Shown here piece by piece: positions 7,861-17,443 of a stretch of DNA of 64,000 nucleotides. Position numbers and translations under genes: made by a program. Under the pieces are notes generated by a model that had not been told where the DNA came from, did no database searches, and worked only from the letters and a program-made list of their open reading frames with translations. Positions within the stretch are counted from its first letter, which is position 1. Each line of letters opens with the position of its first letter. The stretch comes from Rubeoparvulum massiliense (GTDB taxonomy: Bacteria; Bacillota; Bacilli; Rubeoparvulales; Rubeoparvulaceae), in NCBI RefSeq assembly GCF_001049895.1, contig NZ_CVPE01000003.1:186001-250000 (forward strand). The letters run 5' to 3'.

Positions 7861-9438
7861 CTAACGTTGCCCATCTCCCCGATCAAGTACACGATATTGA
7901 ATCGCCTCTAAGAGATGGGGAAGCTGAACTTCTATACTCCCTTCTAGATCGGCAACGGTACGAGCGACCCGTAAAATACGATAGAGACCACGAGGTGATA
8001 ATCCTAATTGATGATAAGCCTGCTCCAACTGTGCTCGTCCGTTCTGATCCAGCTGCACCACTTGATCCACCTGCTGCGGTGTCAATTGGCGATTCCATTG
8101 GATGGTCCAGCCCAACTCCTGATGGCGCTGTCGCTGCATCTGCTGTGCCTTTGCAACACGCTGGGCCATCATAACGGAGCTCTCTTGTTCTTTTCGTTTT
8201 CTTCTCCCTAGCAATTCTTCAAAGCTAGCAGGCGGTACCTCCACATGGAGATCAAAGCGGTCGAGGATAGGGCCAGAGAGTCGACTCCGATAACGTTGGA
8301 TTTGTTGTTGTGTGCACTGACAGCGTTCATCATAGCCCCAATAGCCACAAGGACAAGGATTCATGGCTGCCACACAGAGGAAACGAGCGGGGTAAGTATA
8401 GGAGTAATGGGAGCGTTGGATGGAGATCTCTCCATCCTCTAGAGGCTGACGGAGCATCTCCAGCAAGCGCAGGGGGTATTCTAGCATTTCGTCGAGGAAG
8501 AGGATACCGCCGTGGGCGCGTGTCACTTCACCAGGGTAGGGAATCTGTCCCCCGCCAAGCAGTCCCGTTGGCGTAATGGTATGATGGGGAGCGCGAAAGG
8601 GACGCTGTGTTGAACCAACGTTCTCCCCTTCTCCGCTAATACTCCGAATACAGGCAACCTCTAACCACTCATCCTCCTGCAAGAAGGGTAAGATGGTGGA
8701 CATTCGTTCTGCGAGCATGGTTTTTCCAGAGCCTGGTGGGCCGATCAAGATGAGATTATGCATCCCACTGCATGCGATGGTGATGGCGCGCTTTACCTGC
8801 TGCTGTCCATGCACATCGGCGAAATCCTTACGACTCCCTTGTGCTTCTGCCTGAACAGAGGTAGTCTGCTCTTCCCTTGTCATGGCAAGTTGACTAATGG
8901 TTACTTGCGCAATTGAGCCACGCTCCTCACCTTTCGACCATGATAATAGTTCCGCTAGTGAATGAAGTGCTGTGATTTCCATACCTTGTACGGTCTGCGC
9001 TTCTCCTTCATTGGCAGCAGGCACCACCGCCTTCGTATATCCACGGGCTTTCCCGGCAAGAAGCATAGGCATTAAGCCTTTGATCTGCCGACAGCTCCCA
9101 TCGAGGGCCAATTCCCCGAAGAGAAGGGTCTCTTCCAACCAAGGGAGATCAATCTGTTCACTGGCTTGTAGAATAGCAACAGCCAAGGGTAAATCGTAAT
9201 TGGCGCCTTCCTTCCGTAGATCCGCCGGCGCCATATTCACTGTAATCCGTTGCATGGGGAATACCATGCCAAGATTACGAATCACCGAGCGTACCCGCTC
9301 CTTCGCCTCCCGCACCACAGAGTTGGGCAAGCCTACTAACTCAAAAGCAGGTAGACCTTGATGAATGGCCACTTCGATTTCAACGATGGCACCTTCAATG
9401 CCAATCAGTGCAGCACTTCTTACTTTGGCATACTTCAC
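7861..9438 (-). CDS. comM: YifB/ComM family Mg-chelatase-like AAA+ ATPase
   Basis: 525 residues from GTG 9438 (GGAGGG upstream), which gives the family N terminus VKYAKVRSAALIGIEG. Domains in order: an N-terminal Lon/S5-like ChlI domain (VEIAIHQGLPAFELVGLPNSVVREAKERVRSV); an AAA+ core with Walker A GPPGSGKTML and Walker B GGILFLDEM; a cysteine-containing insert (CPCGYWGYDERCQCT); and a C-terminal helical Mg_chelatase_C domain ending in VARTVADLEGS. ComM homologues act as hexameric helicases promoting branch migration during transformation. Farther-upstream ATGs would run through the degV terminator and are rejected. The gene is probably transcribed alone, with the GNAT remnant downstream. Confidence 0.92.
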   Translation of the reverse strand: MKYAKVRSAALIGIEGAIVEIEVAIHQGLPAFELVGLPNSVVREAKERVRSVIRNLGMVFPMQRITVNMAPADLRKEGANYDLPLAVAILQASEQIDLPWLEETLLFGELALDGSCRQIKGLMPMLLAGKARGYTKAVVPAANEGEAQTVQGMEITALHSLAELLSWSKGEERGSIAQVTISQLAMTREEQTTSVQAEAQGSRKDFADVHGQQQVKRAITIACSGMHNLILIGPPGSGKTMLAERMSTILPFLQEDEWLEVACIRSISGEGENVGSTQRPFRAPHHTITPTGLLGGGQIPYPGEVTRAHGGILFLDEMLEYPLRLLEMLRQPLEDGEISIQRSHYSYTYPARFLCVAAMNPCPCGYWGYDERCQCTQQQIQRYRSRLSGPILDRFDLHVEVPPASFEELLGRRKRKEQESSVMMAQRVAKAQQMQRQRHQELGWTIQWNRQLTPQQVDQVVQLDQNGRAQLEQAYHQLGLSPRGLYRILRVARTVADLEGSIEVQLPHLLEAIQYRVLDRGDGQR

Positions 9439-9463
9439 CTTCACCCCTCCATACTTTTTTAGT

Positions 9464-9504
9464 AAAAAAACGGATAAGGCGTATCCGAGGAGGCGTCTTA
9501 TCCG
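9464..9504 (-). terminator. Rho-independent terminator of degV
   Basis: Minus-strand stem CGGATAAGACGCC paired with GGATACGCCTTATCCG (outer 8 bp perfect), followed by seven T. It lies between degV and comM. Confidence 0.88.
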
Positions 9505-9542
9505 ATGTTGAGCAGATATTAGATTCAATGGTTCGATGTTTG

Positions 9543-10409
9543 TTAATTTATATGCGGTGCATTCAGGAAGAATAATGCCAAGGTTCTTGGGCCAGAGTGG
9601 GCTCCTACTGCACAGCCAATGGGGGTGATAATGAAATGCTTACATCCGAAACGTTCTTCAATAAGTGCTTTTAATTGTTCAGCTGCTTCAAGGTCATCAC
9701 CATGGAAGATGCCGATCACTTGGTTGGAAAGATCTTTGGCACCACGCTCTGCCATCACTTCCACCATACGGGTGAGAACCTTCTTCCGTCCCCGAATCTT
9801 TTCGATGGGAATAAGCTTCCCATCCTCCACATTGAGTAAAGGCTTAATATTGAGGAGTCCCCCAATAAATGCAGCTGTTTTACTCACCCGGCCACCGCGA
9901 TAGAGATATTCCAAATCATCCACAGTGAAAATATGCTCCATATGCATAGCATTATACTTTGTCGCTTCCACAATCTCAGCTAGGGATTGACCAGCCTGTG
10001 CCATCAGTGCCGCTTCACGAACCACAAGTCCATGGCCACCAGATGCACAACGTGTATCGAGGATCTCAAGCTGTAGATCAGGATACTCCTCCAAGACTTC
10101 ATGTTTCACCATCACTGCTGCGCTATAGGTACCAGATAGCTCTGAAGAGAAGGCCACATAAAAGGCGGGCTGCTTCGCTTCAGCGCAACGAACGAAGACG
10201 TCGCGTAGACTTTGATAGGATGCTTGGGAGGTCTTGTAGACTTTACCTTCTCGCATATTCCGAAAGAGTGTTATGGAATCTAAGGTAATGCTATCTAGAT
10301 ATTCTTCCTCACCAAGATAGACAAGCAAGGGAACTACATCGATCCCTAGTTCATCAATCATATCCTTTGGTAAATCTGATGCACTATCGGTGATAATTTT
10401 GACATTCAT
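9543..10409 (-). CDS. DegV family fatty-acid-binding protein
   Basis: 288 residues. It has the DegV start (MNVKIITDSASDLPKDM), the TSQAS motif near residue 60 and the SGTYSAA motif near residue 95 that line the fatty-acid pocket. The C terminus has HSGPRTLALFF. Proteins of this family (FakB) present fatty acids to the kinase FakA for phosphorylation. No fakA is adjacent. Start ATG 10409 has AGGGAG upstream. The gene ends just before a clear terminator, so it is probably monocistronic. Confidence 0.9.
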   Translation of the reverse strand: MNVKIITDSASDLPKDMIDELGIDVVPLLVYLGEEEYLDSITLDSITLFRNMREGKVYKTSQASYQSLRDVFVRCAEAKQPAFYVAFSSELSGTYSAAVMVKHEVLEEYPDLQLEILDTRCASGGHGLVVREAALMAQAGQSLAEIVEATKYNAMHMEHIFTVDDLEYLYRGGRVSKTAAFIGGLLNIKPLLNVEDGKLIPIEKIRGRKKVLTRMVEVMAERGAKDLSNQVIGIFHGDDLEAAEQLKALIEERFGCKHFIITPIGCAVGAHSGPRTLALFFLNAPHIN

Positions 10410-10626
10410 TTATCGTCACTCCCTATCTATGTACACCCTATTTCCACACGAAGTGGAAGTGGGGCATCCTTTTTATCTCCCAACTAAGCATAAATCGCTT
10501 AAACATTATATTACCACTTCCATCCTACATGCTCCACAATGATCCTGAATACTACAGAATACTAGATTGCCTACTATTTCGATATTGAAGTGGTTAATTC
10601 CTTTTTTTACACGATCCCAGCAGCCT

Positions 10627-12000
10627 TCACACTTGCTCTCCTGCTCTCCCCTCCTGATAGGCAGGAATACGTAAGGAGAAGAAAAATCCACCCAGGGTGA
10701 TTAAGAAGCAGGTGATGAAAACATAGAAAAATCCATGAGATAATTGCGGGTTACCTACAAGGGCACTCACATCTGAGGCTCCTGTGGAGAAATTTAGAAT
10801 GCCTCCTACCACTGCCACTCCAATAGTGGCACCCATATTCCGGGCAAACATCTGTACCGATGTGGAGATCCCCCGCTCTCGCCAGGTAACGGCTTCCTGC
10901 ACACCGATAATAAAGCTAGTCATGGCGATTCCGAATCCTAGCCCTAAGACAAACATGCTGAAGAAGAGCAAGGGATAGTTAAGGTAAGGGAAGAAAAGAA
11001 TCAAGATCAAGGCACCACTTAACATGACAGCAATGCCGCTATTAATCGATTTTTTATAGCCTACCTTCATGATTAATCGTCCTGATGGAACCGCCATCAG
11101 GTTCCAGCCAATCACCTGACCAAGAATGAGCAGACCGCTTTTTATTGGTGAATATCCTAGCACATACTGGCCATAGAGCGGGATAAAAGTAGGAAGCACA
11201 AAGACCCCCATGGTAACCATGACCGTAGATAGATTGATCCAGAGCATCATCGGCTGCTTTAAGAGATCAAGACGGATCAATTGACTTTCACGACGCTTCT
11301 CAAAGCCATAGAATAACAGAAAGAGGGCCAAGCTGATACCACCCAGCATTACGCGATCTGTAAGCGTTGTTGAATTGGCTGCCACGATAAATGTCGCAAT
11401 CGCACTCATCAGGATCATCGCACCGCCAAGATCGATGGGCTGCTTGTCCACCTCCACCTCCTCCTTGAAGAAGGTAATCCCAATAAAGGCCAGGAAGCCA
11501 ATGGGGATATTGATCCAGAAGATCCAACTCCAGTGGAAATACTCGATCATCCAGCCTCCAAGGAGAGGACCAGAGATCCCTGCAATTCCCCACATCGAGC
11601 TGAATAAGCCTTGAATGGTCCCGCGCTGTTCAATGGGGAAGAGATCACCCGCAATCGTCACTGTTAAGGGAATGACACCCCCAGCACCTAAGCCTTGGAT
11701 CGCACGAAATAGGGCCAATTGTTGCATCGATCCAGCGAAGCCACAGAGGGCAGAGCCAAGGACAAAAAGAAAAATTGCCACTAGGTAGACACGCTTCCGT
11801 CCATACATATCCGCAAGCTTCCCATAGAGTGGTACGGTCACGGTGCTCGTCAGCATATAGGCTGCGAAGACCAGGCTATATAATTGAAAATCTCCAAGCA
11901 AATGGCTAATTTCTGGTAAGGAGGTACTCAAGATCGTCGTATCCATGGCTGCGAGTAACATCCCCAGCGTTAAGCTTGCTATAATAATCCCCTTGCGCAT
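10627..12000 (-). CDS. MFS drug exporter, DHA2 (14-helix) type
   Basis: 457 residues from ATG 12000 (GAGAGGAG about 7 bases upstream). It is an EmrB/QacA-type major facilitator with motif A (GKLADMYGRKRVYL near residue 63), the D-in-helix-1 signature (MLLAAMDTTILSTSLPEI) and motif C-like glycines (GGVIPLTVTIAGD). Fourteen hydrophobic segments are visible. By family it exports drugs or other organic compounds using the proton gradient. It is divergent from mntR across about 190 bp, but nothing in the sequence ties it to manganese. Confidence 0.9.
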   Translation of the reverse strand: MRKGIIIASLTLGMLLAAMDTTILSTSLPEISHLLGDFQLYSLVFAAYMLTSTVTVPLYGKLADMYGRKRVYLVAIFLFVLGSALCGFAGSMQQLALFRAIQGLGAGGVIPLTVTIAGDLFPIEQRGTIQGLFSSMWGIAGISGPLLGGWMIEYFHWSWIFWINIPIGFLAFIGITFFKEEVEVDKQPIDLGGAMILMSAIATFIVAANSTTLTDRVMLGGISLALFLLFYGFEKRRESQLIRLDLLKQPMMLWINLSTVMVTMGVFVLPTFIPLYGQYVLGYSPIKSGLLILGQVIGWNLMAVPSGRLIMKVGYKKSINSGIAVMLSGALILILFFPYLNYPLLFFSMFVLGLGFGIAMTSFIIGVQEAVTWRERGISTSVQMFARNMGATIGVAVVGGILNFSTGASDVSALVGNPQLSHGFFYVFITCFLITLGGFFFSLRIPAYQEGRAGEQV

Positions 12001-12192
12001 CGACGTACTCCTCTCACATCCGTAAATCTTTCCAAAGGTATAATTTGCATTCAAGGAAACATTTTTGCTTCTTGAACAATATTTTTGAAATAGAGAAAAA
12101 TGGCTATAGTATTCAATTCAGATACCCGATATAATAAGAATTAAACCATAATGCATATACATGCTATATGAAGTTGAAAGGTGGAAAAAAGA

Positions 12193-12654
12193 TTGCCTAC
12201 AACACCTAGTATGGAAGATTATTTGGAGAAAATCTATATCCTCATCGAAGAGAAGGGGTATGCACGTATCGTGGATATTGCCTCGATGCTAGATGTCCTT
12301 CCCTCTTCTGCCACCAAAATGGTGCAAAAGCTGGACAAGTTGGGCTATGTGATCTACGAAAAATATCGGGGGATCATCCTTAGTCAAGAAGGGAAAAGGT
12401 TAGCCCAGCATATGGTTGAAAAGCATGAGCTACTGGATCGCTTTTTCCACTTGATCGGCGTGAATCCTGAGAATATCTACGAGGAAGTGGAAGGCATTGA
12501 GCATCATATCAGTAAACAAACCGCCTTCTGTATCTCCAGCCTTGTTCACTTCTTTGAAGAGAATCCCCAGATTCTTCAGGCCTATGAACAGTTTCGAAAT
12601 CAACGAGCTGACCAATTACAAACGCGAGAAACAGGGAAGAAGAACACACCCTAA
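12193..12654 (+). CDS. mntR: Manganese-responsive repressor MntR (DtxR family)
   Basis: 153 residues. The TTG at 12193 is the best start: AAAGGTGG lies 8 bases upstream, and the product begins MPTTPSMEDY, matching B. subtilis MntR. A GTG at 12181 overlaps that ribosome site. The winged helix (PSSATKMVQKLDKLGYVIYEKYRG) is followed by a dimerisation domain. The Mn(II) ligands known from B. subtilis are conserved: D9 and E12 (MEDYLE), H in VEKHELLDRF, and E, E, H in EVEGIEHH. MntR represses manganese importers and activates exporters when Mn is high. The C terminus is slightly longer than usual. No mnt transporter gene is in the window. Confidence 0.93.
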   Translation: MPTTPSMEDYLEKIYILIEEKGYARIVDIASMLDVLPSSATKMVQKLDKLGYVIYEKYRGIILSQEGKRLAQHMVEKHELLDRFFHLIGVNPENIYEEVEGIEHHISKQTAFCISSLVHFFEENPQILQAYEQFRNQRADQLQTRETGKKNTP

Positions 12655-12686
12655 CTGGTACCATCACTGGATGGTACCAGTTTTTT
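12654..12686 (+). terminator. Rho-independent terminator of mntR
   Basis: Perfect 12-bp stem ACTGGTACCATC/GATGGTACCAGT with a 4-base loop and a T6 run. It starts at the mntR stop codon. Confidence 0.93.
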
Positions 12687-12738
12687 AGAGATAACGAGTC
12701 TACGATTTCGAAGCATGTGGCTATATGCTTCTTTAACA

Positions 12739-13536
12739 CTATTTAAAGAGACTGATTCCCAGTTGAATGAACATCTGATAAAGCAGGTTAAGAGGAAGTC
12801 CCATGATACTATAGTAGTCCCCCTCAATTTTTTCGATGAATACTGCCCCTAAATCCTGGATTCCGTATGAACCAGCCTTGTCTAATGGAATGCCTGTTTT
12901 TACGTATGCACGAATTTCTTCATCCGACATGGGCCGAAAGGTCACCTTACTAGCAGTATGGCCAACAATGATTTCTTGTTGACCATCGGACGACTTCGCT
13001 ACTACACGATACTGACCCGTGTGGCCAAGATGAATGGTGGGGCCATAAGCCCCTGCCTTCTCCAGCGGTTCACCGCTAGCTCCATATGGGCCGAACCCCG
13101 CTTCTGGGAAGCGGATTAAGGCGAGACCAGTAAAGACCTGATGCTCCCGCCCAGCTAAGTGCTGTAGCATAGAGACCGCCTCATCCTCATCCTGTGGCTT
13201 GCCGAGGATCATCTCATCACAGACTACAATGGTATCAGAACCAATGACAAGATAATTTTGTCCGTACTGAATCTCATCGCCTACCGCTAGCGATTCGTTA
13301 TTCCATCGGTCCTTCTCAGGTAGTTGAATGGAGCCAGCTTGGATCGCCTTAGCTACATGGCCAGCCTTCTGTTTCGCCAATTCCTCCACCAATTGGTGGG
13401 GAGTATGAAGATCCACAAGATGCTCATCGATGTTGGCTGGGCAAGTATGAAAGCGGACACCAATGGATCGCAATAGCTCTTGCCGACGAGGAGATTGTGA
13501 TGCGAGCACCACATATTCCTCATTCACATGTTTCAT
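12739..13536 (-). CDS. maf: Maf-type nucleotide pyrophosphatase, enlarged
   Basis: 265 residues from ATG 13536 (AGGAGG 10 bases upstream). Family motifs: LASQSPRRQELL near the N terminus, SDTIVVCDEMILGKPQDEDEA in the middle, and AYVKTGIPLDKAGSYGIQDLGAVFIEKIEGDYYSIMGLP at the end. Maf enzymes hydrolyse non-canonical or modified nucleoside triphosphates. The protein is about 70 residues longer than the usual 190, because of two insertions: about 25 residues before SDTIVV (QLPEKDRWNNESLAVGDEIQ) and about 40 residues after the FTGLALIRF strand, containing EAGFGPYGASGEPLEKAGAY. The active-site residues lie outside the insertions. Confidence 0.9.
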   Translation of the reverse strand: MKHVNEEYVVLASQSPRRQELLRSIGVRFHTCPANIDEHLVDLHTPHQLVEELAKQKAGHVAKAIQAGSIQLPEKDRWNNESLAVGDEIQYGQNYLVIGSDTIVVCDEMILGKPQDEDEAVSMLQHLAGREHQVFTGLALIRFPEAGFGPYGASGEPLEKAGAYGPTIHLGHTGQYRVVAKSSDGQQEIIVGHTASKVTFRPMSDEEIRAYVKTGIPLDKAGSYGIQDLGAVFIEKIEGDYYSIMGLPLNLLYQMFIQLGISLFK

Positions 13537-13580
13537 CTTAGGCACGCCTCCTCATGCATAGGGCTTAAGCTCTGGAAAAT

Positions 13581-14261
13581 TTAATGGGCAACTGTTGTTT
13601 GGATTGAAGACGAATCCTCAGAAGTACTCTCTTTCGCTTGTTCCCGTTGGCGAATAATCGAGCGCACCTTGGTGGCTAATAAGTCGATAGCCACATGGTT
13701 CTGACCGCCTTCAGGAATAATCAGATCGGCATAACGCTTCGTTGGCTCCACAAATTGCATATGCATGGGTCTTACCACAGAGAGATACTGCTCCACAACT
13801 CCTTCAATGGTACGCCCGCGCTCATGTATATCACGAATCATTCGGCGAAGGATCCGAACATCGGCTGCTGTATCCACATAGATCTTCATATCCATGAGGT
13901 TGCGTAGGCCTTCATCCTCTAGGATGAGAATCCCTTCGAGGATAATAACCTCCTTCGGTTCTACCTTCACCGTCTCTTTTGAACGGGTATGCAGGGTATA
14001 ATCATAGACAGGCTTCTCTACGGTCTCCCCTTCCATTAACTGCTTAAGCTGTTCAATTAATAGATCATTATCAAACGCAAGGGGATGATCGTAGTTGGTC
14101 TTTTTTCGTTCTTCGAAGGTGAGATGGCTTTGGTCCTTATAATAAGCATCTTGCTCAATAATGACGACGGACTCCTGAAAACGTGAATAGATTTGTCTTG
14201 CTACCGTTGTTTTTCCTGAGCCTGTACCGCCAGCAACTCCAATGATGACTGGTTTCCACAT
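13581..14261 (-). CDS. udk: Uridine kinase
   Basis: 226 residues. Walker [15 protein letters not shown] near residue 8, followed by the uridine-kinase signatures [27 protein letters not shown] and [40 protein letters not shown]. It phosphorylates uridine and cytidine with GTP or ATP in pyrimidine salvage. The C-terminal tail is about 15 residues longer than in B. subtilis Udk. Start ATG 14261 with AAGGAG; that ribosome site overlaps the stop of the upstream U32 gene, as in the B. subtilis yrrMNO-udk operon. greA, which follows udk in B. subtilis, is not present. Confidence 0.95.
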   Translation of the reverse strand: MWKPVIIGVAGGTGSGKTTVARQIYSRFQESVVIIEQDAYYKDQSHLTFEERKKTNYDHPLAFDNDLLIEQLKQLMEGETVEKPVYDYTLHTRSKETVKVEPKEVIILEGILILEDEGLRNLMDMKIYVDTAADVRILRRMIRDIHERGRTIEGVVEQYLSVVRPMHMQFVEPTKRYADLIIPEGGQNHVAIDLLATKVRSIIRQREQAKESTSEDSSSIQTTVAH

Positions 14262-14263
14262 GC

Positions 14264-15508
14264 TTATAGCTCCTTCCGCATCAGATCGTAGGCTTGTACT
14301 GGTTGAGCGACGGGGACTTTCACGATTTGCAAGGGGTGACGAGCCGCATCCAATTCATGCCCTTCTTCATCCCAGATCTGTTCAATCACCTGGGAAAAGT
14401 TTTCCCGATCGGGACCAAAGAACTCCACCTCTTGACTCACCTTAAAATGATTCCGTTGTTGAATGGTAGCAAGCTTCTGTACCGGATCATAGGCCAGAAC
14501 CACACCGGTAAAATCGTACCGTTTCAACTGGTTTGGTTCCTCACCATAGATGATCTCCTCTGAACCAGGAAGATGGAGGGCAAAGGCCTCGGCGGTTGCA
14601 CGTGTGGCAGCCTTATTCAATTCAGCAAACCACTCTGGTTTCACTACAAAATGCTCTGGATCCTCAAAGTAGGCATCCACCGCTTGACGATAGACCCGTG
14701 CCACTGTGGCTACATAGTGTAAGGACTTCATCCTGCCTTCAATTTTAAAGCTATCCACTCCTGCCTCGATCAATTGAGGGATGCGATGAATTAAACAGAG
14801 ATCCTTGGAACTCATGGTGTAGGGGTCATCCTGCTCTGTAAAAAGCGGAATTTCTAGAGGTTGTCCTGTTGTAGAATTGGGTACAGCCTCAAATAGATCA
14901 TATTGCCAGCGACAGGATTGGGAACAGCCACCACGATTGGAATCACGTGCTGTCATATGATTGGACATGGTACAGCGGCCTGAATAGGACATGCACATAG
15001 CACCATGGATGAAAGCCTCAATCTCTACGCCAGTTTTCTCCTTCATTTCCCGAAGCTCGGCAATGGAGACTTCACGCCCTGTAACCACACGGGGAATCCC
15101 CACTTCATCATGCCAAAATTGAACCGCCTGCCAATTGGTTGTGGAGACCTGTGTACTGAGATGAATCTCAAGACCAGGAGCAACTCGCTGTGCAGTCTCA
15201 ATGATGGCTGGATCAGCCACAATGATGGCATCGATCCCGATCCGTTCCAAGGTCTGTAGATATTCCTCCAGTCCATCCAGATCCTCATCATGGGCAATAA
15301 TATTGGTGGCAACATACACCTTTGCACCATGCTCATGGGCGAATTGAACCCCTTCCTCCATCTCCGCAAAGGAAAAGTTATCAGCATTGGCACGTAAGCT
15401 GTATTGCTGTCCGCCAATATAGACCGCATCTGCGCCATAGCGGATGGCAAACTTGAGCTTCTCCAGGTTGCCTCCCGGTGCCAGTATCTCAGGCTTTCCC
15501 ACTTCCAT
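14264..15508 (-). CDS. trhP2: tRNA U34 hydroxylase subunit, U32 peptidase family (YrrO type)
   Basis: 414 residues from ATG 15508 (GAGG 7 bases upstream). It has the U32 signature ([44 protein letters not shown]) with conserved cysteines thought to bind an iron-sulfur cluster. The N-terminal half is a TIM-barrel ([27 protein letters not shown]); a small beta domain follows at the C terminus. YrrN/YrrO-type proteins make 5-hydroxyuridine at tRNA position 34 using prephenate-derived chemistry. Here it stands beside its partner and trmR, so the pathway is complete in one operon. Confidence 0.92.
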   Translation of the reverse strand: MEVGKPEILAPGGNLEKLKFAIRYGADAVYIGGQQYSLRANADNFSFAEMEEGVQFAHEHGAKVYVATNIIAHDEDLDGLEEYLQTLERIGIDAIIVADPAIIETAQRVAPGLEIHLSTQVSTTNWQAVQFWHDEVGIPRVVTGREVSIAELREMKEKTGVEIEAFIHGAMCMSYSGRCTMSNHMTARDSNRGGCSQSCRWQYDLFEAVPNSTTGQPLEIPLFTEQDDPYTMSSKDLCLIHRIPQLIEAGVDSFKIEGRMKSLHYVATVARVYRQAVDAYFEDPEHFVVKPEWFAELNKAATRATAEAFALHLPGSEEIIYGEEPNQLKRYDFTGVVLAYDPVQKLATIQQRNHFKVSQEVEFFGPDRENFSQVIEQIWDEEGHELDAARHPLQIVKVPVAQPVQAYDLMRKEL

Positions 15509-15571
15509 CACCCTTCCTCATTCATTTCGTCCAGCTTATCAATTTCATCGATTAATCCGTTTATACTTCTC

Positions 15572-16507
15572 CTAAAAAATCTGCTCCTTAAAGAAAAAGC
15601 CAGTATCCAAGGGCCGAAGCGGTGGTTGAATCGCTTCGATCTCTACCTTCCATGTAAGATCGACGGTAAATTCCTCTGGGTTGGCATAATATGAATCAAT
15701 GGCCTTTCGGTAAATTGCCACGACCTTTTCATTATACTCGGTGGATTTCATCAATCCTTCGATCTTAACGGCATCGATTCCGCCTTCTAAAACGAGATCA
15801 ATCCACTCAATCATGCAGATATCAGCAGGGCTCATCATATGTGTTCCCTTGGTATCCTCATAGAGTGGATAGCGCGTATCATCGCGAGTCTCTTCCTTTA
15901 GGAACAGATTGCGCACCATGGAGTGATCCTCTTTCTCAAGATTCTTCCCCTGATGGCTATAATAACTGGTTAGCAACTCCCGTTTCGAGTGGAAAATACA
16001 GGACATGCCATGAACCTGAACCTGTACCTCAATCTGTGAATTTCGTTTAAATTCAAGCACCTCATCGAGGTTCAGTTCCCGAGCTAAGATAGCGCGAGTG
16101 GCACCTTTTCGTCCCCAGAAATTTGCTGTGGTAGAATTCGTCACTGTCATCTCCGTATTCCAGTGCAGCTCCATCTGAGGAGCAAGGCGTTTCACCGTCA
16201 CCAAGACTGCAGGATCGCCATAGACAACGCCATCCACTCCCGCTTTTTTTAGGAATTCAATATAACCCTCTAATCCTACGATATCTTCATTATGAAGTAA
16301 TGCATTGACCAGGACATAGACCTTGGCTCCCTGCCCATGGGCAATTGGAACTGTCTCCATGATCATCTCACGACTAAAATAGCCGGCAGGACGTAAGGCA
16401 TACTGCTCATCGCCAATCACTAAGGCATCCGCCCCAGCCTTCACAAGACGCTCTGCTTCCTCCACATCCTTCGCTGTAACCACCAATTGGGTGGGTGTAC
16501 GACTCAT
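15572..16507 (-). CDS. trhP1: tRNA U34 hydroxylase subunit, U32 peptidase family (YrrN type)
   Basis: 311 residues. It is a shorter U32 paralogue with the TIM-barrel half (VKAGADALVIGDEQYALRPAGYFS) and a reduced U32 motif (QVHGMSCIFHSKRELLTSYYSHQGKNL). Most of the cysteines of the YrrO-type protein are absent, as in B. subtilis YrrN. It probably forms a complex with the product of the next gene. The start overlaps the trmR stop (ATGA) and has GGAGGAGG upstream, indicating translational coupling. Confidence 0.9.
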   Translation of the reverse strand: MSRTPTQLVVTAKDVEEAERLVKAGADALVIGDEQYALRPAGYFSREMIMETVPIAHGQGAKVYVLVNALLHNEDIVGLEGYIEFLKKAGVDGVVYGDPAVLVTVKRLAPQMELHWNTEMTVTNSTTANFWGRKGATRAILARELNLDEVLEFKRNSQIEVQVQVHGMSCIFHSKRELLTSYYSHQGKNLEKEDHSMVRNLFLKEETRDDTRYPLYEDTKGTHMMSPADICMIEWIDLVLEGGIDAVKIEGLMKSTEYNEKVVAIYRKAIDSYYANPEEFTVDLTWKVEIEAIQPPLRPLDTGFFFKEQIF

Positions 16508-17160
16508 TTTGTCGACCTCCTCCGCATGCTTAAGACCATCCCATCACCAATAGGAATCCAACTGCTCTCCAGGATGGGATGGTTGGCTAGATAATCATTA
16601 AACTTCTGTATTCGCTCCACCAGTTGACGCTTACGGCGGTTATAGAAATGGGTCTCAGTCACCAGACCATGATGTAACACATTATCGGTAAGGATCACAC
16701 CATCGGTTACGAGGTAAGGGAGATACAGCTCCATAAAACGGATATACTGCCCCTTGGCTGCATCCATAAAGATAAAGTCAAAGGATGGTGGTGTCTGCCA
16801 TTGGCTGAATGGGTCCAGTGTGGCATCCTCATTGAATAATGTAACGTGCTCACGTACACCGGCTTCTGTCAATGCTTGATGGGCTCGGGCCTGCCACTCT
16901 CCATTGATATCGATGGAATAGATGGTGGCCTCTGGTGCTGCTTTTGTCAGCCATAGTGTAGAATAACCGATGGCTGTGCCGATTTCAAAGATGGTACGGG
17001 GCTTTTGCATCCGAACGAGCATGTAGAGAAGCTGAGCACTGCTAGGCTGAATGATGGGGATATGCTCTGCCAGCGCTTCCTGTTCCATCCGCTGCATCAG
17101 TTCCGAACGTTCTGGAAGATGCACACCAATATATTTCATTATCTCTTCATTCACGATCAT
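16504..17160 (-). CDS. trmR: tRNA 5-hydroxyuridine methyltransferase TrmR (YrrM)
   Basis: 218 residues from ATG 17160 (AGGAAG upstream). It is a class I SAM methyltransferase of the catechol-O-methyltransferase-like group, with motif I FEIGTAIGYSTLWL, an acidic strand YSIDING and the metal site DFIFMDAAKGQY..DNVLHHG. In B. subtilis this protein methylates ho5U34 to mo5U34 in tRNA, downstream of the U32 proteins encoded next. In B. subtilis it directly follows mltG; here a 10.5-kb block separates them, so it must have its own promoter or one inside the block. Confidence 0.92.
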   Translation of the reverse strand: MIVNEEIMKYIGVHLPERSELMQRMEQEALAEHIPIIQPSSAQLLYMLVRMQKPRTIFEIGTAIGYSTLWLTKAAPEATIYSIDINGEWQARAHQALTEAGVREHVTLFNEDATLDPFSQWQTPPSFDFIFMDAAKGQYIRFMELYLPYLVTDGVILTDNVLHHGLVTETHFYNRRKRQLVERIQKFNDYLANHPILESSWIPIGDGMVLSMRRRSTK

Positions 17161-17235
17161 GCTGTTCACTTCCTGTACGTATCTTGAAAATCTACCGTGC
17201 ATTATCATACCATAGTGTACACCGATTGACCATAT

Positions 17236-17249
17236 TGGGGTCAGACCCC
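17236..17249. repeat. Isolated GGGGTCAGACCCC palindrome
   Basis: TGGGGTCAGACCCC just upstream of trmR, at one edge of the accessory block. The same palindrome family bounds two other intergenic elements at 20924-20986 and 23931-24033. It has a 5-6 bp GC stem, but no T tract follows. Confidence 0.75.
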
Positions 17250-17386
17250 CTCTTGTAGTTTGTCCATTACCTGTGCTAATAAAGTAATGAATGGCATGGT
17301 CTGGAGCCCATCAATAATTAAAGGATAGTGGAATTGAAAAAGCTCTCTTCATCGTTTCTACGATGATTTGATCCAAAGAAAAAGAA

Positions 17387-17441
17387 GACTAGGGAATAGA
17401 CGGAATACTAGAAACCACCTAAACCCTAGTCGTTATTCTCA
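17387..17441 (-). terminator. Probable terminator of the ABC exporter operon
   Basis: Minus-strand inverted repeat GACTAGGG/CCCTAGTC (17441-17434 and 17404-17397) with a 29-base loop, followed by a T-rich TTCTTTTTCTTT tract. It lies directly after the last permease gene. The loop is long, so efficiency is uncertain. Confidence 0.5.
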
Positions 17442-17443
17442 TT

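Noticed and set aside
10410-10626. TTCCAC-ACGAA-GTGGAA near 10440 as an operator of degV
   Set aside because: Only 6-bp arms and no second copy nearby; too weak to call.
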